The position numbers and the translations under genes are program-made. This document shows positions 32,978-42,846 of a stretch of DNA of 64,000 bases, piece by piece; position 1 is the stretch's first letter, and each line of letters begins with the position of its first letter. A model generated the notes under the pieces. That model was given only the letters and a program-made list of their open reading frames with translations, had not been told where the DNA came from and made no database searches. Source of the stretch: Trichomonas vaginalis G3 (lineage: Eukaryota > Parabasalia > Trichomonadida > Trichomonadidae); assembly GCF_026262505.1 (NCBI RefSeq), contig NC_067204.1:11302522-11366521 (forward strand), written 5' to 3'.

Positions 32978-35437
32978 TTAAGCAAGTTCTGACTGCAATT
33001 GTTGTATATCAACTATGCACTGAAATTGCTGAATCTTTTGAACTTCAATTATGAATTCTTCTCTTTCAATTGGTTGTAAAGACATCAATTGAAGACCTTT
33101 AGCGAGAGATTCATCATTGTGCGATTGTAGGTACTTAGAAATAGCACATCTTTGGATTGTCTTCTCATATTCAGTTGAAAATTCATCAGTTAATGAGAAT
33201 TGACACCATTTTCCTATAATTGATGAAATATCAATTTCGAATCCAGATATAATCAAGCAAGCAATCAAATCAAAAAGTCCATGTCTTGATACTCTATCTG
33301 TACCTATTTTTCCTATATATTCTGGCTCATTTTCAAATGCCAAAATTGATTTTTCCGCGAAATAAAAAAGATCTTCATCACTTATGACTTTCAAATAGAT
33401 CAATCTGGCAATAAACATAAGTTGCAGACAGTTCTCAAGAGGTGTATAATACTCATCAAATACATTTTTGCAGTTATCTACTAAAATACACAAATAAACA
33501 ATCTTATTTGAAAACATTTCAGAAAATCTCGCAGGATTTGTATATAATTGTGTCAAATGATAACTCATTATTGACTCAACAACAATGTTATATGAATTTT
33601 TCTCAGAAATAACAAAGTTTTCAAATAAATCATTGACAAATTCTTCGCAATCAAGCTGTTTTCTAGCAATGAAGTTGAATATATGACAGAACTCAGTAAA
33701 AGACTCAACATAATCCAGAGAACAAAAGTTAGAAACGCAGTCAAGAATTGGAGAAAAATCAATTTCAGAATAAAAATTAGAAATACATGGCATAAGCATG
33801 CGAATAACATTCCTTGCCAGCTTAGAATTACTTATATCTTCATTTGAATTAACTTCTGCAAGCTCTTTGTTAATTTCTAACCTTTCATTAATAATTTCAA
33901 TCAAAAATGCAATAAATTCATTGCAGAAATTACTTATTACTTGTGGATAAAATTCAAAACATGTAGAAATAGTTGAAATGGAGATAATTGATCCAAAATT
34001 GCTTGAATTTAAAATGATATTAAGTAAATTATTAAGAAGTTCTGTATTTTCTCTGTAAATATTAGTTTTCAAGCTAGATCTTATCATATTACATCCAAGT
34101 AAATAAAGTAATTCGTTATCAGAATCAGTATCTAAGAGATTTCCAATATTTGATAGAATTTCAAGAGATAAATCATCATCTAAAAACCATAATGACTGAG
34201 AACATAAATATAAAATGTTTGATTCTATTAAAACATCATGATTTTCACTGAATAATTGAATTATTAATTCCCTAATTTTGGTTTTAACTTCAGAAGAACA
34301 TTCTCCATTTCCAGCAATCTCTGCTATAGCTCTTAGTTTGGCTTCATTGTCAATTTCTCCAAGAGATATTAAAAATAAATTTTGATTCATTGAAAATAAT
34401 AAAGAAATAAACTGTAATGATACATTTCTTTCTGAAAAATATGAATCATTATTCTCAAATGCGATATCATAAAACATTGAAGGATTTTCATCAATATAAC
34501 TTATTTCTTCTTCAGATAAAGCCAAAGTCATCAAAGAAATGTTAACTAAAGTAGTAAAATATTCTGTAATATCTATTATTTGAATCATGTTTTGAATGAT
34601 TTGTAAAAAATATTTTGATATTGAACGAAATGGAAGAATCTTAAATATATTTTCTGAAACAGAGAGAATATTACTGATAAATGGATTCATTACATTCATT
34701 AATTCTATATTTGTAATACTAATACTTGAATCTAGAAATTTAAACATGTAATAATAGAGTTTGATAAATAGATCCTCGGAACTACAATCTTGAGATGCTA
34801 ATATATGTTGTATAAATTGAGATGAAAGTTCTATAAAATCAGTTTGAATTATTAAGAAAATTGATTGTTGAAAATGATGAATCATTGTTTTATAAAAGTT
34901 GGTAATGACTATGCAAGATGTATGGCTATCAAAAACACTAGAAAAATGACTGTGAATCACATTAAACACGGAAATAAATGTTTGTAATAATTCATCATCA
35001 GATAATTGTAATGCAAGGATTTTAAAAATGTATTTTAATGCATATGATGCAAGTAATATGTTGTTTTCGATAGAAGATTCGAAATAATTAAGAAAAATTT
35101 CAAAAAGATTTTCAGTTCTGTAATCAAATAGAAGACATATAGAACAGTATAGTTTCATACATGATATTTCTGATGTGTTTCTTGAAAAATATAACTGTAA
35201 CAGTAAATCTGCAATGGATTTTTGATCAAGCACGGAGAATTTGCCTATATTTCGCACTAAAGTAGGGAAAATAATGGGGAAAAGCATATCATCTGGGTAT
35301 TGAATGAGAAAATTAAGGATATATGATAAAGAATTTGGGGTATTTTCGATCAATTCATTATACATTGCAACTGAATCGTCTGTGTGATAATTTTGCACCA
35401 TTAAGATATTCCGAATCTCCTTTATGAATTCATTCAT
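32978..35437 (-). CDS. Importin-beta-like HEAT-repeat nuclear transport receptor
   Basis: An 819-residue protein made of helical HEAT-type repeats with hydrophobic pairs (LLASYALKYIFKILALQLSD). The motif SEEEISYIDENPSMFYDIAF, about 40% into the protein, resembles the importin-7/8 and Cse1 pattern where a Trp/Asp-rich helix is followed by DPxEY. It is slightly shorter than most family members (950-1050 residues). It probably carries cargo across nuclear pores with Ran. I start at MNEFIKEIRNIL, since the longer frame begins at TTG; a CCTTT word lies 17 bases upstream (35454-35458). Confidence 0.6.
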   Translation of the reverse strand: MNEFIKEIRNILMVQNYHTDDSVAMYNELIENTPNSLSYILNFLIQYPDDMLFPIIFPTLVRNIGKFSVLDQKSIADLLLQLYFSRNTSEISCMKLYCSICLLFDYRTENLFEIFLNYFESSIENNILLASYALKYIFKILALQLSDDELLQTFISVFNVIHSHFSSVFDSHTSCIVITNFYKTMIHHFQQSIFLIIQTDFIELSSQFIQHILASQDCSSEDLFIKLYYYMFKFLDSSISITNIELMNVMNPFISNILSVSENIFKILPFRSISKYFLQIIQNMIQIIDITEYFTTLVNISLMTLALSEEEISYIDENPSMFYDIAFENNDSYFSERNVSLQFISLLFSMNQNLFLISLGEIDNEAKLRAIAEIAGNGECSSEVKTKIRELIIQLFSENHDVLIESNILYLCSQSLWFLDDDLSLEILSNIGNLLDTDSDNELLYLLGCNMIRSSLKTNIYRENTELLNNLLNIILNSSNFGSIISISTISTCFEFYPQVISNFCNEFIAFLIEIINERLEINKELAEVNSNEDISNSKLARNVIRMLMPCISNFYSEIDFSPILDCVSNFCSLDYVESFTEFCHIFNFIARKQLDCEEFVNDLFENFVISEKNSYNIVVESIMSYHLTQLYTNPARFSEMFSNKIVYLCILVDNCKNVFDEYYTPLENCLQLMFIARLIYLKVISDEDLFYFAEKSILAFENEPEYIGKIGTDRVSRHGLFDLIACLIISGFEIDISSIIGKWCQFSLTDEFSTEYEKTIQRCAISKYLQSHNDESLAKGLQLMSLQPIEREEFIIEVQKIQQFQCIVDIQQLQSELA

Positions 35438-35528
35438 ACTGCAGTTTCGGGAAAAAGGTGTCAAAGACAAGAAAAAGCTGTCGAATTTTTAATAAATGAT
35501 ATTATAATGATACACACTATTACTCTAA

Positions 35529-35790
35529 TCTATTTAGTAAGGTGGTCGTTTCTGGTTGATAAAGCCAAAATCTGGGAAAAGCCAGTGGGGAAAAAATAAT
35601 CTTGTAAAAAAATCGGGCCTCCGGCGGCAGCGCTAGCCCTTCGGGCGCGTAGCCGCCTCCGGCCATGAACATCACAAAGTTAATGTCGCCATTTATGAAA
35701 TATGCCCTATATTATTTTTCCTTTTTCTTTCCTTTCCTCCTTTTTCCTTTTATTTTCTCCTTCTCTTTCTGTTCTTTTTTCTTTATTCAT
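35529..35790. repeat. GC-rich hairpin plus polypyrimidine module, locus 1
   Basis: A GC-rich block (35614-35665) with CCGGCGGC and GCCGCCTCCGG arms around GCCCTTCGGGC is followed by about 90 bases of almost pure C/T (35700-35790). The left edge (GTAAGGTGGTCGTTTCTGG) resembles a repeat edge found at 52950 in inverse. Similar modules occur at 54828-54983 and 57970-58082. No gene overlaps it. Confidence 0.5.
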
Positions 35791-35914
35791 TGATTTCCTC
35801 TTGGTATTTCGAAATTTTATTCAAATAATTTAATAACTTTATAAACCAATTAGTTTAATAATTTATACATTATCTACCAATTTTACACTTCAAATTTTAC
35901 AGTTTTTTAAAGTG

Positions 35915-35920
35915 GATCAA
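35915..35920. repeat. Target-site duplication, left (GATCAA)
   Basis: GATCAA directly precedes the left terminal repeat and is repeated exactly at 52074-52079. Six bases is the usual Polinton duplication length. Confidence 0.9.
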
Positions 35921-36583
35921 AGTAGTAGGATATGAAGGGTTTAGTGACTTTTTTTGTAAACGTAAGAATCATACATTTTTGAATAACTGAAGGTGTCACT
36001 ACGTCACCATGTGTCACCTGGTTAATTAACTTCTCTTAAAAATGATGACAACATGACATTTAGACAACAGGTACGAAAGGAGGAAGGCATTTATGTCTTA
36101 CATTTTTGAATAATTTATTTTTTTAATTCGTAAGAAATGAACGGAACAAAATTCGTGACTGTGAATCAATTCTCACCCAGGTTAAACAAGTAGACGTTTA
36201 TTTTATAAAGGTAAGTTTAATATTAAACCTATTGCTTTTGCATTTGATGGTAAATTAATCGAAAATTCAAAAATTTGGGAATTAATTCCGGATAAATGGT
36301 TTAAACAACAAAACCACCTCACTAAAGTTCTTTGTAGATTAATGATTAAAACTGAGGAAAAAGAATTTAACGGGTTTAAATATCATCCATGTAAAATTTT
36401 AGAAAAAAATTAAACGATAGACTATCAAAAGATAAACTCGCTAAAGGTAATGGTAATGATGAAGAAGAATTTGATGAGTTCAACATAGAACTTTAAGAAA
36501 CTAATGATTATTTGAATTTATGAAATCAATTATTTGATTCATTCTTTCTTCAATCTCTTCTATTCTTTTTGTTAAATCATCTA
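35921..36583. repeat. Left terminal inverted repeat, family B
   Basis: Matches the reverse complement of 51411-52073 over its full 663 bases with no difference seen by eye. It starts AGTAGTAGG, contains the GTGAC-rich motif (around 35994-36020) shared with family A, and runs into the 3' end of the gene at 36501. Confidence 0.9.
36137..36413 (+). pseudogene. Small gene inside the left terminal repeat (fossil)
   Basis: From an ATG after AATTCGTAAGAA the product begins MNGTKFVTVNQFSPRLNK. A further open stretch in the same direction includes FNIKPIAFAFDGKLIENSKI and ends with KFNGFKYHPCKI-like residues. It is present twice because it lies in the terminal repeat; the mirror copy is at 51581-51857. 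Family not recognised. It looks broken (about one break) in both copies alike. Confidence 0.45.
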
Positions 36584-36866
36584 TTTTCATTAATGAGGTG
36601 ATTCTTGATTGAGGAATAGATTTCAAACTAACCACTCCTTTTATTTTTGAAATTTTGAATCCATCAACTTTAAACATTTTATTCAATTTACATGTTGTCA
36701 ATTCTTCAAATAATTTTTTATTATTAGCATAATAGTCATTAAATTCTTTAACAGATGAAAAATTTTTTATTTTAGTAATTGGTTTAACAACGTTTATTTT
36801 TTGTTGAACATTTTCACTTTCATTTATTTCTTCCTCTGTTTCATTTATTTTTAAAATCGGTTTCAT
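36501..36866 (-). CDS. Coiled-coil protein of unknown function, family B
   Basis: A 121-residue product that looks whole. It has an acidic N-terminus, a middle with SVKEFNDYYANNKKLFEEL and a C-terminal coiled coil (DDLTKRIEEIEERMNQIIDF). The last 27 codons lie inside the terminal repeat, so the same tail is encoded again at the far end of the element (51411-51492), there behind a short independent start. Function unknown. Confidence 0.5.
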   Translation of the reverse strand: MKPILKINETEEEINESENVQQKINVVKPITKIKNFSSVKEFNDYYANNKKLFEELTTCKLNKMFKVDGFKISKIKGVVSLKSIPQSRITSLMKIDDLTKRIEEIEERMNQIIDFINSNNH

Positions 36867-36932
36867 TTATCATTAAATAAAAATTAGAATATAAGTGATG
36901 AAATATATTTTTTAATTAATATTAAATCAGAA

Positions 36933-37169
36933 ATGGCGGCAGGATTCTTTAAAAAATTATGGGATGGAATTAAGAAAGCTGCGGGTTGGGTTCATAAAAA
37001 GATTATTAAACCCATTGCAAACTTTTTGGCACCAGTAGCGAAAACGGCAGGAACTATCATAGGTGGAGTATTAGGTACTAAAGCAGGTAATCCGGCGATG
37101 GGAGCACAAGCAGGTAACGCAATTGGTGGAATAGCTGAAGGAATACTTAATAAAATAGGAGGTAGATAG
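36933..37169 (+). CDS. Small amphipathic glycine-rich protein 1, family B
   Basis: A 78-residue product that looks whole. It begins MAAGFFKKLWDGIKKAAGWV, a cationic amphipathic helix with regularly spaced tryptophans, and ends in a glycine/alanine-rich hydrophobic segment (TAGTIIGGVLGTKAG). The convergent gene at 37199 begins with the same MAAGxFKKLWD. The pattern resembles membrane-disrupting viral entry peptides. A role in capsid entry is inference. Confidence 0.55.
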   Translation: MAAGFFKKLWDGIKKAAGWVHKKIIKPIANFLAPVAKTAGTIIGGVLGTKAGNPAMGAQAGNAIGGIAEGILNKIGGR

Positions 37170-37198
37170 TGGAAAAATAAATTATTTTAAAATTATTT

Positions 37199-37414
37199 TT
37201 ATCTTAGTATCGGTTGTAGTCTTTGATAAACTTTTTCTCCTTTATTTAAAACTTCTCTTATTGGGGCAGCTTTTGGCGTTATTGATTCAGCAACGTCACT
37301 AATTGCTTCTTTATTCTTAAATATCCAATTTGCCCCCTTCTTCAATGTTTCCCAAACTTTACTCGCTCCTCTTTTTACTTTATCCCACAGTTTCTTAAAT
37401 ATACCTGCAGCCAT
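37199..37414 (-). CDS. Small amphipathic protein 2, family B
   Basis: A 71-residue product that looks whole. It begins MAAGIFKKLWDKVKRGASKV and continues with WETLKKGANWIFKNKE, again a cationic amphipathic helix, but then has a soluble polar tail instead of the glycine-rich segment of its partner. The two genes are convergent, 29 bases apart, and likely arose by duplication and inversion. Confidence 0.55.
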   Translation of the reverse strand: MAAGIFKKLWDKVKRGASKVWETLKKGANWIFKNKEAISDVAESITPKAAPIREVLNKGEKVYQRLQPILR

Positions 37415-37483
37415 AGTTGATTATTTCATTAAAATTAAAAATTCATTTTCATCTTTTAATTTTGATTTTTTATTTATTAATAA

Positions 37484-39103
37484 ATGACGACTAACTATTT
37501 GGTGCCAAACACTAAACCGATTAATGGAAATGTGTTTCATTCATTCGAAAAGATAAATGAAATATTCGCAAAGAATGACGGTAGAAGATATTATAGAGAA
37601 CTTGAAAGTTCATGCTATGACTCTGATGCTCCATATTTTGATGATAAACAAACTCATTTACGAATTACAAATCCGGCTCATGATGTGAACCAATTAGGTG
37701 ACACATATATTAAACGCAAAGTTAAAGCAACTCTTGTTTCAAATAAAGCTTTCACATGTGATGCCGCTTTTAAATGCATGCGTTTATTCGTTGGTTACAA
37801 ATCATCAAATCAAAGCTTTAAACAATTAGAAGTAGAAACTGAAAGAGGTGATGCCGGTTATCTTCAGATGGATTGCGCCCGTGAATCTTTCGCATTTGCA
37901 AACATATAAACCAAAATCAGAAAGGAAAGTTAAAAAGTTTGTTCATTCGTTATATAATAATGTTCAAAATATGATAACTCAGTATGTGGTAAATATATTG
38001 ACCCTTCAGAAGTTTTCAAGAGAGCAAATGAAGAAGTTGATGTCACTTTTGATATGATTATTCCGGTAAATGATTTGTTAGCATTTCAGGCGTTCGATGA
38101 TTATCCTAAATCATTTGGTGATATCATTCTTAAATATTATGTTTTCAGGGATACTTTAGTATTTTGTCAGGTTGACCCGTTAAGAGTTGCTGATTTACAA
38201 AATTACGTTTATGAAAAGATAACTGATGAAAATTATGAAAAGATTATGAATCATGTTTATAAATATGATCGCAAATTCCAACAAATCGGACTTCCTACCA
38301 AATTAATTACAAGCTTAGCCGCTACATCTGCTGAGGCAACAGTTGATGACGTTATTATTTCATGCACAAAGATGGAAGTTTTAGAGGATAAATGCATTAC
38401 ACCAGGATACGGTTTAATTGAAGAATCAGTTAAAGCAATACCACGTTTATTTAGTAAGGAAGATCCATTAATGATTCCAGCTCAACATATTGACGTTCGT
38501 TTCACTAAATGGAGGTTGCATCACTCCTGAAGGTATTAGCTCAATTTCTCATACGCTCTTCATAATGTTACAGATGTTGTGTTAACATTTCCGAAGAATG
38601 CAATGCAAAGAAACGGTTTTAGAAATCCAATGCTTCGAGGTCTTCAGGTCACTATAGATTCCAGAAACTTCCCCGATCAAGCGATGACCACAGTGGGTGA
38701 CATATTCTTTACACGTATGCTTCAAGCTTCTGATTTAGATGGAGTGAATGAATGCACGGAAGAATACGAGACTCATTAACTAGACCACTGAATGATGATA
38801 ATGGCACACCATTAGCTAGAACATGGAAAGACCAAACTTCATTCTTATGCACTATTCCAGTTCAACGTGATGGAGCGGGTATATTCTTTGATGGATTAGA
38901 AACTTTCAACTCACAAGTTACAGTACAAGTGAAGCTTATCCAATCATTCAGGGTGAAAATGACACTTACTGTTCAAAGTGACAAATCCTCCTCAGGTTTG
39001 GTTTACTAGGACTACATATTGGACATGGACACCGGACGAAGGTTTGAAATATCATCCAACAGGTACACACCACAGTATAGAAGTTCATATGATGAAATAT
39101 TGA
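37484..39103 (+). pseudogene. Major capsid protein candidate, family B (fossil)
   Basis: A roughly 530-residue coding region following an A+T-rich promoter tract. It has strand-rich segments such as YIKRKVKATLVSNKAFTCDA and DVIISCTKMEVLEDKCITPG. Its size, position after the amphipathic genes and location before the packaging ATPase match the Polinton capsid gene. It is not obviously alike in sequence to the family A capsid. It is broken, with several breaks. Confidence 0.6.
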
Positions 39104-39144
39104 TGAATAGAAATGTTTAAAATTATAAATTTATTTTTGATTAA

Positions 39145-39984
39145 ATGGATTTAAATTCATCCACCCCTTATGAAGAATTAGCGGGAGTATATAATACATA
39201 CGTAGTGATGATATGATTAATGAAGCATTGAGTGATAATAGATAAATGCTCTATCTAAGGAAAAAATTAATGAAAATTCCATATTCTGAATGTTACTTAA
39301 ATCAATCACTGCAGCAATTGGTAAACAGAATAAAGATAAAACATTAACGATATTAAAACAAATTATCATTATTGCTAACACTTCCCCCTATTCACATGTG
39401 TTAATTTATATCAACCGTTCAGGTTCACCTTCAGATGATACATTGAATCTTTAAAGCATTTAATCAAAATTCCAATTATTTATTTATCACAAGAAGAAGC
39501 AGAAGATTATTTAAAAAACTTTTTAATGTATAAAGAATTATATAATACAATCAAGAAGCAAGGATTAGAGGATAAAATTATTGATAAACAACGGGATGAA
39601 TTATTTGAAAACACTTCTATTTCAAATTTTGATAGAGAATTTTTGCATTCACTCATTTTTCTAGATGATGCAGTGAAATCAAAACTAATAACAAACGAGA
39701 AATCATATTTTAATCAGTTATTAACTCAATGTCGACACATTCAGTGTTCATTCTTTATGGCTGTTCAATACTTCAAAGCATTAAGCACAAACATTAAATC
39801 AAATCTATCAACACTTTTCATTTTCAGTGGGTTTAGTCGTCAACAGTTGAACGTTATGCTTTATCAAGTGAATTTACCAATGAGCATTAATGAACTTTAC
39901 ACACAATATCAGCAATTAGGTGAACATGGAAAAATAATAGTTGATTTAAATAAAGGAGTGTTAAATTTGATTAACTTTTTATAA
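39145..39984 (+). pseudogene. Packaging ATPase, family B (fossil)
   Basis: The last open stretch has LIFLDDAVKS (Walker B type), followed by CRHIQCSFFMAVQYFKALST and STLFIFSGFSRQQLNVML. This matches the second half of A32-like FtsK/HerA packaging ATPases, and also the family A gene (LLILDDFASH, VVICVQTAKS, IVLFPGLSEDDFMEL). The first half is broken, with several breaks. Confidence 0.7.
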
Positions 39985-40014
39985 TTAATTTTTATTTTTT
40001 ATTTATAATTAAAC

Positions 40015-40914
40015 ATGACAGAAATAGCAAATCTTCTACAGGTTCCATTAAAACAAGGAACAAACAAAAAGGGTGCATATAATAGAACTATGAAAGTTCC
40101 TGATGGAATGAAAGAATTAGTTCATATTGTTGCTGGTCTTCAAAAAGATGTTAAACAAATGAGAAACGTTTTAACATTACCAGAAGCTCAAGCATATGCC
40201 AAACGTCAAGGTCCAAATTGGGAAGCACACGAAGCAGACATTACGGGTCCAAATGGAAAACCTGATGGTATAAATGAAGTTTTCGTTACTGATGGTCAAG
40301 GTAATATTAAAGTCATAAATGGTTACAAATTAACTATAACTGATTATCCTAAACGTAAAGCATATAATGAACGTTATCCTATGCAATTTGATGAAAATGG
40401 AAAAGCTGTTAAACAATACATTGGAGAAGGTGAAAATGGTCCAATTAATTCATACCGTTATAATCCATATTCTTATTTCAATGAAGAATTAAATGCTATT
40501 GAAGAGGGACCGGATGGATTACCACGATATTCTAACCAGTTTGATGGTCAATATGCAAATATTAGACCTGAAATTTCAGCTAAGAAATTCTTTAAAGTTG
40601 CTTTATTCGATCCAGTTTTCGCAAATGTTAAAGATGAACTTAAACAGCAATTCCAACCAATTATAGTAGCAAGAATTGCATCAGGTGCTTTATCTCAAGC
40701 ATTCAAAGATTTAATTAAGAAACCATTATATCAGCAACGAGGTTTAACTTATGATTTAGTTAAGGAATCAGATAAAAGAAAATTTGAGAAATCAGATGAT
40801 TATAAGAATGCAATTAATGAATATATTAGGTCTATTAATTACAATGAAACAGCTAAAAATCAACTTCAAGAACAAATACAGGGAATAATAGATTCAAAAC
40901 TTCCAGCAAAATAA
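40015..40914 (+). CDS. Maverick-conserved protein ([11 protein letters not shown] type), family B
   Basis: A 299-residue product that looks whole. Landmarks are [39 protein letters not shown] and [19 protein letters not shown]. To my recollection this protein is frequent among T. vaginalis Maverick copies, where it has no assigned function. Its place between the ATPase and the VSCCG gene, and its length, suggest a virion or scaffold protein. No catalytic motif is seen. Confidence 0.6.
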   Translation: MTEIANLLQVPLKQGTNKKGAYNRTMKVPDGMKELVHIVAGLQKDVKQMRNVLTLPEAQAYAKRQGPNWEAHEADITGPNGKPDGINEVFVTDGQGNIKVINGYKLTITDYPKRKAYNERYPMQFDENGKAVKQYIGEGENGPINSYRYNPYSYFNEELNAIEEGPDGLPRYSNQFDGQYANIRPEISAKKFFKVALFDPVFANVKDELKQQFQPIIVARIASGALSQAFKDLIKKPLYQQRGLTYDLVKESDKRKFEKSDDYKNAINEYIRSINYNETAKNQLQEQIQGIIDSKLPAK

Positions 40915-40946
40915 AAGTTTAAATATATTTTTTTATTCGAATATAA

Positions 40947-41615
40947 ATGAGAAGACGTTTCACTAGTCAAAAGAACACTAACGCAAAAGCAGAGATTACG
41001 GTTGGTTATAACGTAAATGATGATAAATCACGAATTATTCAAAATGTTAAAGTTAATGTTAGCCCCGAATTAACAAGGTCAGCAACTCAACCAAATTTAT
41101 TAACTCGTGACTTACCGAAAAAGGAGGAGGAGCAAAATAAAGAAGATGGAGACCCAATCATTTTATCTGAACCCGGTAAAGAACCTGTTGAAATTCCCAC
41201 TTATCCAACATACCCCCCACCTCTTTCATCAAACATCGAGAACCCATATAAAATAGACATTAATTCTGAATTAATGAAAATTTACCGTGATATAATAATT
41301 AATAATTATGATTCAATAATAAATTTAATTGACCAATCCGGTTTAATTATTTTACCTTATGAATCATTAATTCACATTATCGCCATTCTTTGTGATGTTC
41401 AAGATTCAGACGTTAAGATTCAATTTTTCATAGATGATGAGGTTTCATGCTGCGGAACAGTTGCAAAAATAAATCCTATAAAGGATATTAGCACAATTAA
41501 GATATCAAAGAACGGAACAACAACTGAACTTCATTTAACATATAATGATATTTATAATAAAATAGTTGATGAATATAAAATATCACTTGAAAAATTCTTT
41601 GTTAAGGCTATTTAA
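40947..41615 (+). CDS. VSCCG-motif protein, family B
   Basis: A 222-residue product that looks whole. It has a basic start (MRRRFTSQKN), then a proline-rich linker (PVEIPTYPTYPPP) and a C-terminal domain with DDEVSCCGTVAKI and a strand-rich end. The C-terminal domain corresponds to that of the family A gene at 3198-3778 (DVSCCGVSYNV). It overlaps the convergent neighbour by four bases. Confidence 0.6.
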   Translation: MRRRFTSQKNTNAKAEITVGYNVNDDKSRIIQNVKVNVSPELTRSATQPNLLTRDLPKKEEEQNKEDGDPIILSEPGKEPVEIPTYPTYPPPLSSNIENPYKIDINSELMKIYRDIIINNYDSIINLIDQSGLIILPYESLIHIIAILCDVQDSDVKIQFFIDDEVSCCGTVAKINPIKDISTIKISKNGTTTELHLTYNDIYNKIVDEYKISLEKFFVKAI

Positions 41616-42091
41616 TATTCAAGCATTAACATTATCGAATAATAATCCTTTGAATCATAATCAATAATAATTGACCTTTCACCAGTTTCTATCGTTTGTT
41701 TTATTTCTTTTTGTTCCCCACTATCCGGATCGGTCATTGTAATTGTTTTTGTTATAGTATCAGCTTTATCTTTAACTTCAATCTTTTTTCCATCGGGATA
41801 TTTAAACCAAAATTCCAAAAATTCGATATTGTCAATCTGTTCATATTTTAATCTATCAATTACATTTTTAATACCATCTGAAAATCTTATGAAATGGTCA
41901 TTATATGGGTTTGATTGAACTAAATTTGAATGAAGTGAAATATAACCTGTTGATGAATATGACACTGACTCATATTTTCTGAAAACACTAAAATTTATAA
42001 CATGAATGAATTTCTTATTCGTTGAATTTATGAATTCTTGAGGTAATCTTATTCTAGTTTTATTTATCACTGGAAAATAACGCTTTACCAT
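41612..42091 (-). CDS. Beta-rich protein of unknown function, family B
   Basis: A 159-residue product that looks whole, from an ATG at 42091; a longer frame starts at TTG inside the promoter. The sequence is strand-rich (KFIHVINFSVFRKYESVSYS) with a threonine/isoleucine-rich end (ADTITKTITMTDPDSGEQ). Divergent from the penton-like gene with 20 bases between. It could be a further minor capsid or spike base; no family recognised. Confidence 0.45.
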   Translation of the reverse strand: MVKRYFPVINKTRIRLPQEFINSTNKKFIHVINFSVFRKYESVSYSSTGYISLHSNLVQSNPYNDHFIRFSDGIKNVIDRLKYEQIDNIEFLEFWFKYPDGKKIEVKDKADTITKTITMTDPDSGEQKEIKQTIETGERSIIIDYDSKDYYSIMLMLEY

Positions 42092-42111
42092 ATTTTTAAT
42101 CGTAATAAAAA
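42092..42111. promoter_or_regulatory. 20-bp divergent promoter, family B
   Basis: ATTTTTAATCGTAATAAAAA is the whole gap between two divergent starts. Very short A+T-rich divergent gaps are also seen in family A (17, 18, 19 and 36 bases), so this is a shared design. Confidence 0.45.
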
Positions 42112-42822
42112 ATGTCAATTATCAATATTATTTCGAATAATAACTGTGAATTAAATTTAACAGTTAGCGGAATTTATAATGTTACTCTCGTTTCTGTGAG
42201 TGGTAAATTTAATCCCATTCTTTTAGACCCTTCAGATTATATATCATTTATTAAAGATGACCTTGAAAAAACGTATGATATGTATATAAATAATGTGATA
42301 GCGAAATGGGATATTAACATGATTTTAAGTTATTTAAATGAATCATTTATCGTATGGTATGAAGAAAATTTTAAATCAAAACCTGATAAACTTTTTGAAC
42401 TTGATGAAATAAATAACCTTATTAAATTTCCGCTGAAAATTAAATTTTGTACTCCTCATCTTCGTTCATTGTTGGGGATATTAAATTTTGAAAAAGATGT
42501 TGGGGATGTTTTGTATTCTGACACTGGTTCCAATTTCATTTTAATCAAATGTGATAAAGTTAATACCCCAATGAGATTTTCACACCAAACATTAGACCCT
42601 AACTCTTACCCATCAATACAAAACATTTTATCCATCAACTTAAACATATTTTCTTTATCATATCCGTTTCAATTATCCGGGAATTCATTTATTCTTCATT
42701 CAAAAGATTTATCAAATATTAAATTTAGAATAACTGACCTATTTGATTGTGATTTAGAATTTATGAATGAAATATTATGGCAATTTCAAATAGAGAAAAT
42801 AGCTGATGAGATAACGGATTAA
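42112..42822 (+). CDS. Penton-like minor capsid protein, family B
   Basis: A 236-residue product that looks whole. It starts with strand-rich NCELNLTVSGIYNVTLVSVS and ends NSFILHSKDLSNIKFRITDL, the typical last strands of penton-like single jelly-roll proteins. Its size and place beside VSCCG and fibre genes fit. Compared with the family A gene (3783-4579) the similarity is weak but the pattern near both ends agrees. Confidence 0.5.
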   Translation: MSIINIISNNNCELNLTVSGIYNVTLVSVSGKFNPILLDPSDYISFIKDDLEKTYDMYINNVIAKWDINMILSYLNESFIVWYEENFKSKPDKLFELDEINNLIKFPLKIKFCTPHLRSLLGILNFEKDVGDVLYSDTGSNFILIKCDKVNTPMRFSHQTLDPNSYPSIQNILSINLNIFSLSYPFQLSGNSFILHSKDLSNIKFRITDLFDCDLEFMNEILWQFQIEKIADEITD

Positions 42823-42846
42823 ATATTTATTTTTAAATCGTAATAA

